The notes: a model not told the origin generated them from the letters alone. DNA of 64,000 bases from Oxyura jamaicensis (GCF_011077185.1 NC_048895.1:85646290-85710289); one strand, 5' to 3'; shown: positions 35,967 to 49,990, numbered from the stretch's first letter. Made by a program: numbers and translations.

Positions 35967-37019
35967 CATGAACTTAACAGAACAAGACCCATCAAAGCCA
36001 AACAAATGGTAAAACACCTTTCATTAGAACATGAAGCTTAAAAACATAATTTATGTTCTGACTTAACAGTTCAACTTCCATAAATGAAGCCACAAGCATC
36101 ACATTCCAATCACCAACATCACGAAAGTAAACACACTCATCGCACATGCTTCTTAAGTCAAGACTACACAACTCCAGCTGGTCAGCCATCATCTAGACTA
36201 ATTTATTGTCAACCTTCTGTTTAATGTGTTGCCCTGAAAAATAAAAAGCTGACAGCTACTTGTTTTAAATACTTGAGCGTCTCGCAAATCCTCTCTGGCT
36301 TCCAGTTTCTGTCCAGGCTCTCTCTGTGAAAGAAGTACTAGACAAGAAAACACAAGCAGAGCGCAGGAATTTCTTCTCAAATGCTAAGGACTTACGGAGT
36401 TTAAAACAAGCAAGCAAGTCTAGAAACACACCTATTTCATGTTTCATTATTTTATTTGTTGAATCTGAGCTTTGCCAAACCATCATGATTTGGAAACTTG
36501 GTCTTGTGCCTCTGCAGCACAAAAAACTGTTAAGCTGTGCTTCTGCTTTGTGCCTCACACTCAAGTGAGAAGCTCCGATAGGTGCTGGAATAGAGTAACA
36601 CAGCCTGCTGAGTGATTAGATTTGAGTCAAAGCAGACTGTTCTAGATGGCACACTTAAACGTTTCATATGGCATCAGATATCCTTCCAAGTAGGACAGCT
36701 GTAGAATATGCTAATAGAATAACTAAATGCTTAGACTGTCTCAAAAAACCTCTGCAACTATTTAGCTTAAAATAAAACCCACACACCTTTCTGGAACTTA
36801 AGAAAAATACACACACACACAGTCAAGTATGACTGCTTGAATAGGAAAGGTAGAAAAATTAAGTAGTACGGTTAGATTTCATTACAAATCCCACGACCAG
36901 ACAGAAGAAAATTCTAGTTTCCAGACTACAGGAATCATATTCTAAGTGATTAGGTATACTCAAACAACAAAGTACAATGTGCATGTGGAAGCTTTTTTAC
37001 TATTAAGACAGAGCGAATA

Positions 37020-37405
37020 CCACTTCATGGGGTTGTTAAGATCCACTTGAAGGACTGAGCACTTAGCCTTGTTGGATGTCATGCGACTGGACGAGGCCCA
37101 CTGATCTAGCCTATTCAGATCCCTCTACAGAGCCTTCCTACAAATCAACAGTCCCACCTAACGTGGTATCATCTGGGTGCACTTGATCCCCTCATTCACA
37201 TCACTGATAAAAATGTTAAAACTGGTCTCAGTACTGAGCCCTGGGGAACACCTCTGGTGACCAGCTGCCAACCGGACTGAATTCCATTCACTATGACAGT
37301 TTGAGCCCGGCCACCCAGCCAGTTCTTCACCCTGAGATCTGTACACCTGCCAAAGACACGAGTATACAGTTTCTCCAGAAGAACAACACAGGAAACACTC
37401 AAATC
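37020..37405 (-). mobile_element. CR1 LINE ORF2 fragment (reverse transcriptase)
   Basis: The minus-strand reading gives two overlapping frames with ELAGWPGSNC and LGGRAQTVIVNGIQSGWQ, then LVTRGVPQGSVLRPVLTF. This is the conserved CR1 reverse-transcriptase region around GVPQGSVLGP, split by a frameshift. No CR1 3' tail is attached, so it is a fragment. It has the same orientation as SENP6. Confidence 0.93.
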
Positions 37406-38510
37406 CATTCACAAGCTATAGAAGAACCAAATTAGAGAGATGCGTATCACATACAGTTAGTTAAGATACTAGGTGAAGTGCCATCTAGGTTTTCAATTTT
37501 AACAAGATATATTAATATATGATTAACAGATTACAGTTACAGCATGGAGACAAGAAGAGTCCTTATTTTGACCTCATCTGTTCATTCCTCTGTATCAAGC
37601 TGAAGGATCAGTTCAGACTTGTAATTCTGGATTTGTTTCCTGTCTATTAGACTCAAAGATCAGAAGAGCAGGGGAGGACACGCATCACAAAGTAATTCTA
37701 GGATTTTTTCTGCAGCAACTCTGTGATAAGATAGTCCCACAAACCAACAATGATCTACTCCTCATACAGCTATGTATAGGTTAGATATCTGATGACTAGG
37801 CAAACTATAGCAAGCTACCTAGTGATCTTTTAATTCCTGCGAAAGTAACCAGAGTAATACTTCAGCAATATCAAATTCTCACAGAAAGTTACAAGAACAT
37901 ATCACTTCTTCACATATACTAAATTAAGAGATCAGTCTTTTACAAGATAGGGACAGTAGTAACAAGGAAGTGCAGCACTGAACGTTTAAAGACTGTTCCT
38001 GTCAGCTCTAAATACAAGTAATAATCTCAAACCACCACCTAGAAGTATGGTTATTTGATTAACTCTTTAAAGGAGTAGTCAGTGACTCCTAAATCAAATA
38101 CCTTGCAGTAAGAAAATGAGAAAATGCATCCTAAGATAGCTTTGGCAATTCACAGTCATGGAAAGGTAGAAATTTTTGATGGAGTCAATAGAAATATTCT
38201 TCTACCTGTTAGCACTCTACAGAAGAAACAATAGATCATGCAGACAACACTGAAAAGTACAAAAGCCAAAGCTCTCAATTTATTTTAGTATTTTATTTTA
38301 ATCTTCTGGTATTTTACTGATGTGGTTTAATAAGATTTTAGAAGAATAAATACCTTAATCTAGTCTTCTGTCTTTGCTCAGAAGTACAGCACAGTGTAGT
38401 TTCCATAAATGCACAGCAGGTAATGCAATCGTACTATTAATTGTATTCATTCACCACTGCTTTTTATCAATGATTAAATAGCTAAGTAAATGTAAAACTG
38501 AAGGCAGTAC

Positions 38511-38653
38511 CTCGGTTTCTTGCTATTTCCCATCATGTTGAGGCCAATTGCATTCCCTTTAAAAAGTCTCAAGCCTCCAGCTTTGCCTCGCCTAGCGTAT
38601 GTTTTTATGGAATCACCACTGGTGCCGACAGCTCCAGGCCGACAACGAAGTGA
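38511..38653 (-). CDS. SENP6: SENP6 exon 4
   Basis: 143 nt encode SLRCRPGAVGTSGDSIKTYA, then RRGKAGGLRLFKGNAIGLNM and MGNSKKP. The KTY.RR and KGN.IGLNM blocks match mammalian SENP6. The first half is divergent. The acceptor is gttacag and the donor gtactg. The exon starts at phase 0 and ends with AG of a Ser codon. Confidence 0.93.
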
Positions 38654-39811
38654 CTGTAACAAGAGAATTCACATGCATTATAATACTTACATCCAAGTTA
38701 AAAGGGAAAAAAAATAATTACAGCTTATTTATATAAACACTACTTTGGCTTCATTTTCACACTTTTGTACAAAATTTCATGTAAAAATGTATCCTGAAGC
38801 CAATTTCAACAGAAGTCCTCCTAAAAACTCCTAGGAACTTTTTTAATGCTCACTGTACAAACAAGATTACATCTCATTAACGATAGTTTGAGAGTTCTCC
38901 TGTATAATGTGATTTTTCTTCCAGGAAAGCAGAACTCTGTAGAGTATCAGAAGCCTTCATATTTCGTCTCTCCAAGCAGACTATTTGGTAAATGTTGTTA
39001 CGTGTGAAACAGCTTTATGCCTCTCAGAAGAACAAGAACATTAAAAAATATACATCACAAAGCTAACCTGCTTCATAACTAGTACACTGACATCAAAGTC
39101 TTATCTACCTTCTAGACACGGATATGTCACCTTTTAGATGCAGAATGATAGGAATGTCAGCTTTTGGGCAAAATGAAAATCAAAGGAACAAACAGAACAA
39201 TATGACATTTTTTGCCATTCCAACGTGTGGGTAACACCTCACAAACACAGAAGTGTCCCATACAATCAATCACCCTCAAATTTGGTTCTGCCACACAGAA
39301 ATAAGAAATGTAAAGTCTAATCTAATTTCTCAAATTGTTTATTTTCTATTAATGCAGTAAAACACAACCTTAATCAGTAGATTACTTATTAAGCAAAATA
39401 GTCATACATTCAAAGCATTATGAAGCATCTCTGCAGTAGTAAACTAAACTATTTTGGTATACTTCAAAAAATAAACACCCATATTGCCTATATATACATG
39501 CATACAAAATTGGGAATGTGATAGTAAGCATCATGGGATTTATTTATTAATATTTTCAAATTAAAACATAAACCACTTTAATGATAATTGTCTAAACTTA
39601 ATAGATATTCATGCTAGTATTTTCAGAATACTTACACAAACCAACAAGATCTCTAGGAGTAAGCAGACATTAAGGGTATGCAGATAAGCAAGTTCAGCAT
39701 TATGTTGCTAAATCAACACAAATTTTCATTTTTAATACTGTGCAGATGACCGTGCAATATCATTTTAGAAGCTTTAACAAGATCCATTTTCACCTTGAGA
39801 TGAGTACTTAC
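38654..39811 (-). other. SENP6: SENP6 intron 3
   Basis: 1.16 kb between exons 3 and 4, AT-rich. No element seen. Confidence 0.8.
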
Positions 39812-39875
39812 CTTCCTATCTTCATTGGGACTGAAGGGCCCATCACTGTCATCTATGCTGAGCAGATTTGCCTCA
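39812..39875 (-). CDS. SENP6: SENP6 exon 3
   Basis: 64 nt encode EANLLSIDDSDGPFSPNEDR and K. It aligns with GTNLLSVDEDEDSE in human. NLLSIDDSD has the look of a SUMO-interacting motif (hydrophobic residues, Ser, then acidic), which is an inference. The acceptor is catctag and the donor gtaagt. The first base completes Asp (GA|T) from exon 2, and the end is phase 0. Confidence 0.92.
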
Positions 39876-42800
39876 CTAGATGATAGACATGGAAGAGAAA
39901 GGCAGACATGTTGTAATGCAACAGAGCATAGGCAAAACATTTTGAACATAAATGTTTTTTTTCCCCTCCCCTTTTTACATATAAACGTATCACATATACC
40001 TTACATAAATGTGCTCAAATCATCAGAAACATTAAAGGGGGCAATGTAGTTTGTCAGTCCTCAGGATGTATTATGCAAACCTCAACTTGAAGACTACATC
40101 CAACTATTTCAGGAGAAGCAAACTTAAAAGGACATTATTAACTCAAAACAGAATATTACTGAACTTTCAATACAGTTGTGGCAATGGTACTAACATCATA
40201 AATAATTCTATATAACCCTATGCATAAATTTACTTAAGTATTTAACAATGAAATATACTATCATTTTGTTCGTGAACGGAAGTATATGATTTAAAACTGC
40301 AAAATTCACAATGCTTTGGGAGGAGAATTTGTGTAACAAAGTACTATCACATATCAATTACTGCCAAAATATGTCTTCCTGAAAATGGCAGATTCAGTTT
40401 GACTCAAGGGTTCATTAAAATGTGTTTCTTTAGTACTTCTATATCTGTAATCTTCAACTACTGTAATGGAGAAGATAACAACAAACAAATGAAAGAACCA
40501 ACAACCCACAGTACCTGAAAATGTACTCTTCTCAATAATCTTAAGGATTTAAATTAAAAACACAAGCGTACATTTCATTCTGATAGCAGCTAAATTAGGC
40601 TAACATTCTTGGTTCCAGTTGAAGCAACCTGTTCAACAACATCCCTGGTAAGGTTACTTCTCTCTTGGCTGTGACAGAACACCACAACCTTTAGCCAACC
40701 TGCTATTTCATGGTTTGGGTGGTTCTTAGTTAAGACCATTCAGGCAGAAATTATGTAAGAATAGCTTCAGTAATGCCAGGAGGTCCCAGGAACATCTGTA
40801 GCTTGTCACAGCAATGAGAAACAGTGATGCAGGGGAAGGGAGAAACATTTTTAGCTGCACATATGATGTGCTGACTACAATGTACATAATGACTCTTTCT
40901 ATAAAAGGCAACCACTCAGTACTTTCCTACCCCCTTATTTCCTAAAAACTTCTTCCATTAGCAGGATTCCCTTCATGTTAAAATGTATTTCCTCCAACCT
41001 ATGAAATACAGGTATCCTTATATCAAATAAAGAAAAAAAAAAATGAAATCCTGACTCACAGGGTGCTAACTGAAGAGCCCAAAACTTCAGGAGGTAAGAA
41101 TGTGCACACAGCTTGTTTTGATACAGGAAGAATGATGTGAAAGCCAACAGCTACTGAAATGTATTTTCCTTTCATTTACAGACTGTAACAATTCTAGGTA
41201 CGTAATAGTAATAAGAACAGAGGTGTACATCATTAGCCTCACTAATTTTCAATTACAGAGTGTCAAAAACATAGGAGAGATGTACTTCTGTATAGACTTT
41301 CCACGAATATGACAAGTTTAAAATACCGTGATGCTATTTTAACTATCTTTCAGGATAGATTGTTCTTTCAATGGAGGTTCACTGAGCCTTCTCAACCCTT
41401 AATCAGAGGACAAAGCGTTTAGCGATTTCAGAAGTTATCAGGATCATGAAGAATAGATACATCACTGTAGCTCTTGCCACTTACCTTCTGTGTAAACCTA
41501 ACCAACCCACTTTGCCCTGTGTACTATTTCCTTTTTAGCTCCAGACTGTATAAAAACCACGACCATTTTCAATACATGCTGGTTCAATGGCTATACTTTG
41601 CAGGCTTTAGGATGCCACAATACTGCAACCATTACAGCAATGAGTGTGGGTGTGGAGAATAGAAGGTAACAGACTGAAAAAAATCCCTAAATCAGACCGA
41701 ACAAGAATAACTCTTATGATGCAACTGACATGACTAGAAAAATATTTGGAATTGGATGTTTCTAAAGAACTGGTATTTTTAGATTTTAAGGAATGCAAAG
41801 TACATGCATCAGTACCAGAAAGGCTGTTTTTTCAGAGAGCAGAATACATAGCAACTGAGTAATGTCTATTTGCTCATGCATCACATGATTACACTTGCCT
41901 GCTTAAAAGATGCAATTTATACAGACATAGGAAAAAAAATACCACACTCTCGCATATCAAACAGTAACATTTTAATGCTACTGAAATGAAACCTCAGTGT
42001 TCTGCTGTGAGGAGACTATATGCCTTCACACTTTGTCTCTTTTTAAACAGGGAACAACAGATCTGTATTTTCACATTAGAACAATCATTTATAACTTTTC
42101 TGTACGTCCGTTAAAGTTTTATGATAAACAAAATTTATGCCTTAACTCTATTTTTAATTAAGTTTAGTAAAGTAATTTAGGTAAACAGAGTGAATTCCAT
42201 AGGGGACTCCAAAACCTCTTTGTGTGGCCTGTGCCAGTGCTCTGTCACCACCCTCACAGTGAAGAAGTGCTTCCAGATGTTAAGAGGGAACCTCCTGTGT
42301 CGTGCACATTGCCTCTTGTCCTGGCACTGGGGACCACTGAAAAGAGCCTGGCTCCATCTTCTCTACACCCTTTCCTCAGGTATTTATATACATTGCTGAG
42401 ACCCTCCCTGAGCCTCTACTCCAGTCTGACCAGTGCCAGCTCTCTCAGCCTCTCTTCACTGGAGAGATGCTCCTTCCTCATCTTCATGACCTTTTGCTAG
42501 ACTCTCTCCAGTATGTCCATGTCTCTTTTGTACAGGGGTATCCAGAGCCAGACACAGCACTCCACATGTGGTCTCACCAGTGCTGAGCAGAGGGGAAGGC
42601 TCACCTCCCCTCAACCTGCTTTTAACACACTGCCTGGACACCATCAGCCTTTTTTTTTTTTTTTTAGCAAGGGCACATTGCTGGCTCATGTTCAAGTCAG
42701 CGTCCACCAGGATGCCCAGGTCCTGTTCTGCCACGCTGGTTGCCAGCTGGGTGGCCTGCAGCATGTCCTGGTGCCTGGGGTTGTTCCTCTTTGCACTTCT

Positions 42801-45800
42801 TGTTGAACTCGATGAGCTTCTCGTCAGCCCCACTCCTCCAGCTTGGATGGCAGCAGGACCTTCTGCTGGAACAGCCACTGCTCGCAGTTTTGTTTCCACA
42901 GATACAACTGATCAAGTCATGTTTCAAACAGAACTGGAATCTCTTTCTGAAAACTCTTATGTATGAAAACAAAAGGCTGGAATATTTTCACTTATAGCAC
43001 ACTGTATACATTCCACAGTTTAAAATCAGATGGTGGTAGGCAACACATTTTAAAAAGCCCTGATTATCAGAGGCACAAGAGAAATGATGATATTATTTAA
43101 CTCATTCAGGATGCCACACCATTAAAAGTAACATTAAATAAACCCACTAAATTTAATGGGAGCTCTAAACCGAAAATTCTTCATCACTTCAAGGGATTAA
43201 ATGCCTTACTAACAGGGTCAGAAAAGACACAAAAATATATATTTCTTGAGGAAAGAAATTAAAAGGAAATAAGTATTGGAAAAAAAAAAAGAAAATAAAC
43301 AGGAATAAAAAGGATTATCATTGCTTTTTCAGTCAGGAATACAAGGGAAGTAGTAGCTCATTCCCCTAAATAAATTTGAAAAAAATATGTGCTTTAAATT
43401 AAAGCAAACATTAGCTCAGAAAGAATACCATAGTGCAAACAAAATGACAAAATCCTTTCATGCCTCCTACTATGTTAAGATACACATCATTTCCATCATT
43501 TACTCCTTGATGGTCTACACATACTTCACTGTGTTAAACTGACAGCCTGGTCTTTTTTCCCCCGATTGTTCTACATAAACGTTCCTCTCCTGTGTAATTT
43601 CCAAGTGCAAAGCAAGAGAAGTCTCAAGCCACCTGCCATCATCTTGAGTGATATTCTAACTAGATCAAATCTAGTAAATCATCAGAAGTGGTACTTTATT
43701 CTTTCAGGTGGATTGAAGATTAACTGCAAGCATTTACTTCGTATTAAGATACTTGCCAACTTCCACTTTGAATTTCTGTAACAATAGTTTCATACCAAAT
43801 ATCATCTCCAGCAGCACTTTGAAATGTATATTTTATGCTGGGGTGATTGCGCTATTTTTCCAAATCTTCCTCAATTTATAAAATTTCTTTATAATATGAG
43901 CCCATTACTTCACACCTTACCACGATGACACAGCCCATCCAACTCTCCAAATAAGTTAAATGGCACAGTCTTAAAATATTCTACCTGTTCTAAAAATTGC
44001 TTTGGTAGAAAGTCATTAGCCATATATTTTGTGTTCATCTCACTGATGAAAGACAGTCAAAGCAGACAACCAGTATTAACCAACAACATTAGCACAGATC
44101 TCATCGGTGTAATTTAAGAATACAGCCAATTCTTTAAGTGCTAGAATGTTATTTTTGGGCCAGTCCAAAACCAACTTTTTGTGTGTCCATCATTAACAGT
44201 GCAAATACTCTGATAAGGTCAGATACTAAAGTGCCTCAACAACAAGCAAGAGATGCATCCAACTGCTTGCTTCAGATTTACAGCTTTTTCCACACAGATA
44301 TGCAAAAAGTTAAAAGCATTGCTAGTAAATATCAGCATAGCATAACTAATAAAAGTGGCATTAAAAGAATACCAAGAATACATACTCATTGCATAGTATG
44401 CTCAGAATTGTGGTGGAAAGAGAACAAAGTTTTATACTGGGACAATTGTATGAACTGAAGTTGCTAGTCTTTGAAATGCTCTGCTAAGGGTGAAAGGTAT
44501 TCAGAATTGTATCAGAAAAGCAAAATTTAAAAATGTTTACTGTGAAGCTTATAATGCCAACAAAACAAAACACAAACAACTGTTACCAAAAGTATAGACT
44601 TGGGCTACTTAAAATTTATAGTCATGGGGGGTGGGAGGGGTAGAGTTGCTTGAAGTTTGTTTATCAGAGGATGGATAAGCAAAAAAAAAAAAAAGGCAGG
44701 ATCTTTAGTTGAAATCAATTTTCAGCTACTCTTTCATCTATACTTCCAGATAAGGCTTTGCATAATTCACAGATCTAAAAAAGAACTACTGATGTCAGTA
44801 ATAGGATTTTGATGCTGGATATGGGAAAACTGTTTTATCACACAAAACAGTTTAAAGGAATGAAAAATCATTCAGAAATACCATCTTAAAATCAGTTACC
44901 ATTATATAAAACATATGTTCCATAATCAGTTTTTCAGAAGACTTTTTTTAATAAAAAAAAACCATCATTATATGTATCTTATTCTGTGCTCTTAAGTCAG
45001 TATCAGCTGGAGACAGATGGAAAACAGCAGTAAATGATTAGAAGAAAGAACTGGTACACTTACAAATGTGAGTTACTGATTTCTGAAGACAGGTAAAATG
45101 CAAATACTACCTCTGTCGTATGTACTACCATCACAATTAAAACATATTACTGTGCACTAGAAATGAATGTAAAATTGCTAAGGAAAAAGAAATCATGTTT
45201 TATTTTATAAAACTAAAGTGCTCCTAGTTTGAGAGCCGTTTAAAAATTGCCCTGAACTTTTGATGCAGTTCTGGTTTGACAGAAGTTCTTAATGTTTTAA
45301 CTCACACTTGACTGAACTCCTGAACTCACTTTTTAATGACTGAAACACCACATTTTATTTATTTAAGACTGCAGTATAGCCTGCTGCTGCAGCCTAAGTG
45401 TCCACTTTCCTATCTCCCTTCTGCACACAGTACTTTGCAGGGTATTACCTACTACAGTGCTACTCCATGGTGGTCTCTTGAGACTATTACAGAGGTCAAG
45501 GTAGAGACACATGTAAGAATTATTTTTGTACTTAACCATGGGATTCGGTTCCTCCTTATGATGAAACTCTAGCTTTTTAAACTTAGTTTTAAACTTCAAA
45601 TGTCTAAAAACAACAAATAAACCTAACATGCATTCTTCATACAAGAAACTTGTTCTTTTAACAACTCATTAAATACTTTAAGAATGAGAACGCATACCAG
45701 TAACAATAAAATGTTACAAGGACAGAGGATTTATTCTAACTACATACATTATACTTAATTTTTTAGGAAAAATCCAAACATATTAAGTAAAAAAATAAAT

Positions 45801-46281
45801 GATCAGGGAACACAAACAGCCTTAACTCTACTATTTGAGATAAAACACAAGGGAGAAAAACCCTACAATTTTTTAACTTTCTGTTGGCCTACAATTTTGT
45901 AAATACCTTAATCATAACTGTGATGTACTGAAAAACAGCACCTCTATAAGAAGCTGAAACTCTACTTTCCATTTCCTTAGCTTACATGTAATGCATTTCT
46001 TGTCTGTGTTCCTTAGGCTTCTACAGTAGCTCTAAAGACAGTCGCAACACTTCTGAACTGTACTGTGCTCTGTTGTGAACTCCACATTGACAACGAAATT
46101 TACATTATAATACAGTTTCTATATTGTAAAACTAGTTAAAATAATCACTTCTTCCAAATATTTCTCTTAATCACTGACATTTTAAAGATATTATAATGTT
46201 TCTTATTAATAAATTACAAAATAATATTTATTTGTAAATAGACACTTATACTTTCAATAGCCTAGATAAAAGTATCCTTAC
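39876..46281 (-). other. SENP6: SENP6 intron 2
   Basis: 6.4 kb between exons 2 and 3. It contains a CR1 fragment (about 42200-42855), a G-rich stretch near 44626-44641, and poly-A runs. The rest is AT-rich with nothing I recognise. Confidence 0.8.
42200..42855 (-). mobile_element. CR1 LINE fragment (3' part of ORF2) with a poly-T insertion
   Basis: Same CR1 region as the copy at 12935, with GCCTGTGCCAGTGCTCTGTC, then CCTCTTGTCCTGGCACTGGG. The minus-strand protein reads ATQLATSVAEQDLGILVDAD. A run of about 18 T (42648-42665) replaces sequence that in the other copy encodes KKANGILGC. The element is decayed and in the same orientation as SENP6. Confidence 0.92.
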
Positions 46282-46375
46282 TCTTTCTCTGCATCTCCTT
46301 CACTTTCTTCTGCATGATCAAAGCTCCAATTATTTTTAAAACCTCCATCTCTCTTGGATTGTGATCTATCCAAAG
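46282..46375 (-). CDS. SENP6: SENP6 exon 2
   Basis: 94 nt encode LDRSQSKRDGGFKNNWSFDH, then AEESEGDAEK. SKRDGGFKNNWSFDH is essentially identical to the mammalian N-terminus. The acceptor is atttcag and the donor gtaagg. The exon begins with CT, which would complete an Ala codon (G|CT) from exon 1, as expected for ...FLEA in human. This is the most upstream coding exon I could find. Confidence 0.95.
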
Positions 46376-47979
46376 CTGAAATGAGAACAAGTTAAGATAA
46401 GTCTTGATTTCAGGCTGGGTTATTAATCAACACAAACTACAGGGTAAACCAGATGCACATATTTTCCACAAATATTTATTTTGTTGATGTCAACATTTAA
46501 CTACCATTTGAGAAAATAAGTTCAGCAACACAGTGGCGAGTCATTTTCCTAGATAAACACAAGTAATTATCTGTCAGTATCTTGATTAGTAATGCAGTAA
46601 GTCATTAAACAAACTCAGCTGTTTTACTGATAACTGTAAATTTAAGGGTTCCAACATGACTTAGTGTTTGATGCTAACTGAAATTTGAGGGTTAGAATCA
46701 ATTAAGTGAGAACCTGAACTTCCTGAGAACATTCACACTGTATCTGATCTCCAATTTATCTATTGCAACATCCAACAGTATGGAGATTTTCTTACAATAT
46801 GATGGTAGAGTATTTTTAAGTGAAGGAGAACCAGAATATGTCAGCAGGTACTCATTAAGGTTAAGTCACCATCTGCCTGGGCCCCAAAAACTGGGCTAAG
46901 AGCTGTTTAGCACAAATTCTCTATGACTAATTGAACAGCAGCTTTGATTCTGGTGCAATTTGAATGTGTATTTTCTTAATATGTTTTTCTTTACATAGAT
47001 GGAAATACATTTAAAAATAATGAATGTGACGCTATACTTTGTTAGAAAAAAAAAAATCATAGTCAACAACAGATGTCTAGTGAAAAGTATGAACAGTGTA
47101 CAACACGGTATTGATCACAACCAATCTCAGGCTGCAGCCACTTGCACCTACCAAGGCCTTCCAGAGCCACAGATGATGAGATGATATTATTATGTCTGTC
47201 ATCCTTTGGTGTGCTTTATTGTTTTCCCTGCTTGCTTTTTTATTAATATTACTACCAACACTACCTTGTAGAATCAACAGCACCTTGCAGTAAATAGTGC
47301 CTCCCTTACATTATATAAATATCTCCCCTTCTTTGTTTGTCCTGATTGAATCTGGCATCTTTTGCTTCAATTTAGTACTTCAACCCTCTGGTTCTTGTAC
47401 TAATGAAGACAGCAATAAGTAATCCTTCCCTATTCACTCATGATTGCATACGTCTCTGTTGTGCTATTCCACAGCCATCCTTTTCCCATGCAGAAAACAA
47501 AAAAACTAAATTCAGTTTATTTAATTCTCCCTCACTTAGAAAATGTTTATACCTTTAAATCACCCTCAACACTTTTATCTGAACCTTTTCAAGCTCCACT
47601 GTATTATTTTTGAGATGGAGAAGAGCAGAAACCAACACTACAAGAAATATTCCAGATGCCAGCGTGCCATGAACTTCTACAGAAACAGCATGGTATTTCT
47701 ATTTTGTTCTTTATTCCTTTATTCCTTTCCCAACAAACAGTGAGACTGGATTTGTAATTTTCACTACTATGGAGATCTGCTTTGATGTTATGTACTAGAT
47801 ACTTCCATATTTCTCTCATGATAGGTAAGAACCAGTTCAGAGCTAATCATGGTGTACAACAATTTAGACAAATCATTCTTTTACCCATTTCTCACTCACC
47901 TGCAGTACTTAGTATGTACCAACACTGAATTTCATATATGACTTTTAACCCACAAGATGCAAATCCTGAGCAGTTGCAA

Positions 47980-48245
47980 TTTGCTTGAAGTCGCAAGCCA
48001 TTAGACTAACCCAAGTAAAGCTAGCAACACTTATAATCTTTTGCCACCTCACCATCAAACCCTTTTTCTTTTACCTGTGCATTCATTACACAGATCCTTG
48101 TGGAATTCAACTGGTTATTGTTGCTATTAAAAAACTGAACGATTTTTGCCCTCTATCCATCTGTTGTCAGTTGTTAACATGTAAGACTTCCATCTTATCC
48201 AAAGGAAACTTCTTCCCTAAAAGCCTTTGGTAAAGGAAATGACAG
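47980..48245 (-). mobile_element. Possible ancient LINE (CR1/L3-like) remnant
   Basis: CAGATCCTTGTGGAATTCAA and CCTCTATCCATCTGTTGTCA, then AAAGCCTTTGGTAAAGGAAA, resemble the antisense of an old CR1/L3-type reverse-transcriptase region that is widespread in amniotes. Divergence is high and I cannot name the family. Confidence 0.4.
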
Positions 48246-48775
48246 AAGGAATGACCAAATTAATCGTGGTCTTCATTAACTTTCTATAAATTTAGGTCGT
48301 AGGGTCAAAGCTTACAGATGAGAAGTTCCTCAAATACCCCCATTGCCTTTTCAAAAAGGTGGTGTCATACTAGCTACCTTCTCTACTGGTAGCAGAAAGA
48401 CGATGCTAACCAACAAGTAACGTGCTGTGGTCATTTCCTGCTTTATCCTCAAGTTCCTCTTGTAACACTTGGATAAATGCCACTTCATCCTGCTGCCTTG
48501 CTCATTGTTTGCCTGACGTACTACATTTTCTTCTGCTGATGTTTCGTTTTGAGACATAACTCTATCATATTCCTTCTTAAGAAAAATTCTGGCACGAAGA
48601 CCTCTGTAAGTGTTGTTGAAGTGGGTGCAAGCAATTCTGGTTTTCAGCTGACCTCATCTTCTCCAATGCCTCCTTTTATAACTTTGGTATCTACACACCC
48701 TACAAGTACTCCAGAAATTCTTCTGCTGAGCTTGAAGACTCACTATTAGTTTTTACTAACTGGGAGTTATTCATC

Positions 48776-48799
48776 TTTTTTTTTTTTTTTTTTTTTTTT
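48776..48799. repeat. Poly-T tract
   Basis: 24 consecutive T in intron 1. Confidence 0.95.
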
Positions 48800-49467
48800 G
48801 TCTGCCACATTGTATTTTTAAGTTTAATTCACCTGTATTTTTGTGAATCTCTATTTTCCTCATTCACACAGAAAATTAAGAATAACAATGTTTTATTTCA
48901 GACACCTACCCGTATCCTGCTGTGTAACCATGCCAACATTTTGGGGGCCTTTTGAAGTCTATTTAAATAAGCAGCATGCATTTGCTGTAAGCTTCCAATA
49001 TGGTGTCTTTAAATAACTCCCAAGCTGCCTGCAAATATTTTGCCCTCTGGCTGTGTCTTTTACTTCCTTTTCAAGAAGTTTAAGAGTTTCTGTAGCCTTC
49101 TTTTGCATTAAGCATTTCTATAGTGGATGATTTTCCTCCAGGTTTAGAAATTCACCATCTTTACAGGATATTATGGACTTCGATATATGAACTTATTGCA
49201 AGGTTTCCAACCTCATCCCTCACAACATTCTGCAGAGCAAGTACATCCTGGAGTCGGAATTTCACATGAGAAAATCAATGAAGCATACCGTCACTTCCTT
49301 TTGTGCACAAGGGTTTCCTCTAGAAGGAAACTGCCAAAAGGCAGCGTTTCAAGACTTCTGCCATCAGTGTCTGCTATCTACGCAGCTTATAAATTTCTAA
49401 CAGGTTACAGTTGGCATCACCCTGGTCAAGTAATCAGTAGTTCCAGTGTTATATTTTGCTTTACAGT

Positions 49468-49990
49468 CATAGAATCATTAAGGTTGGAAAAGACTTTCAA
49501 GATCATCTGGTCCAACCATCCCCCTGCCACCAATGTCACCCACTAAACCATGTCCCTAAGCACCAGGTCCAACCTTTCCTTAAACACCCCGAGGGACACC
49601 GACACCACCTCCCTGCGTAACCCATCCTAGTGCCTGACTGCTCCTTCTGAGAAGAAATGTCTCCTCATTTCCAACCTAAACCTCCCCTGGTGCAAACTGA
49701 GGCCATTCCCTCTAGTCCTATCACTAGTTAGCTGCAAGAAGAGGCCGACCCCCAGCTCCCCACACCTTCCTTTCAGGTAGTTGTAGAGAGCAATAAAGAG
49801 AAGAGCTGAGCCTGCTCTTCTCCAGACTAAACCCCAGTTCCCTCATCTTCTCCTCATATTAGTTGTCCCAGGCCCTTCAACAGCTTCTCTGGACATGCTC
49901 CAGGGCCTCGATGCTCTTCTTGTAGTGAGGGGCCCAAAACTGAACACAGTACTCAAGGTGCGGCCTCACTCAGAGCTGAGTCCTTGAATC
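49468..49990 (-). mobile_element. CR1 LINE 3' portion, well preserved
   Basis: It starts with TCATAGAATCATTAAGGTTG and GAAAAGACTTTCAAGATCAT, the reverse complement of the tail of one avian CR1 subfamily. It then runs through CTAAACCATGTCCCTAAGCA, CTCTTCTCCAGACTAAACCC and GGGCCCAAAACTGAACACAG. It is the least decayed CR1 copy in the window by eye. It has the same orientation as SENP6 and is truncated at its 5' end as usual. Confidence 0.95.

Larger units (their letters stand above)
34629..38510 (-). other. SENP6: SENP6 intron 4
   Basis: 3.9 kb between exons 4 and 5. It contains a poly-T run near 35820-35834, a 34-bp tandem duplication at 35912-35966, a CA repeat near 36812-36821, and a CR1 ORF2 fragment at about 37020-37405. 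Confidence 0.8.
1056..46375 (-). other. SENP6: SENP6 gene, partial (exons 2-19)
   Basis: SUMO-specific peptidase 6 is a nuclear cysteine protease of the C48/ULP family. It trims SUMO2/3 chains from conjugated proteins. Eighteen exons were found on the minus strand by matching conceptual translations to the vertebrate family. Every intron has GT-AG ends and every split codon joins in frame (2769 nt, about 922 codons). Exon numbers are provisional and assume a single upstream exon with the start codon. The first ~18 residues lie upstream and the C-terminal part of the protease domain lies beyond position 1. SENP7 is the only close paralogue; the N-terminal and loop sequences fit SENP6 better. 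Confidence 0.96.
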
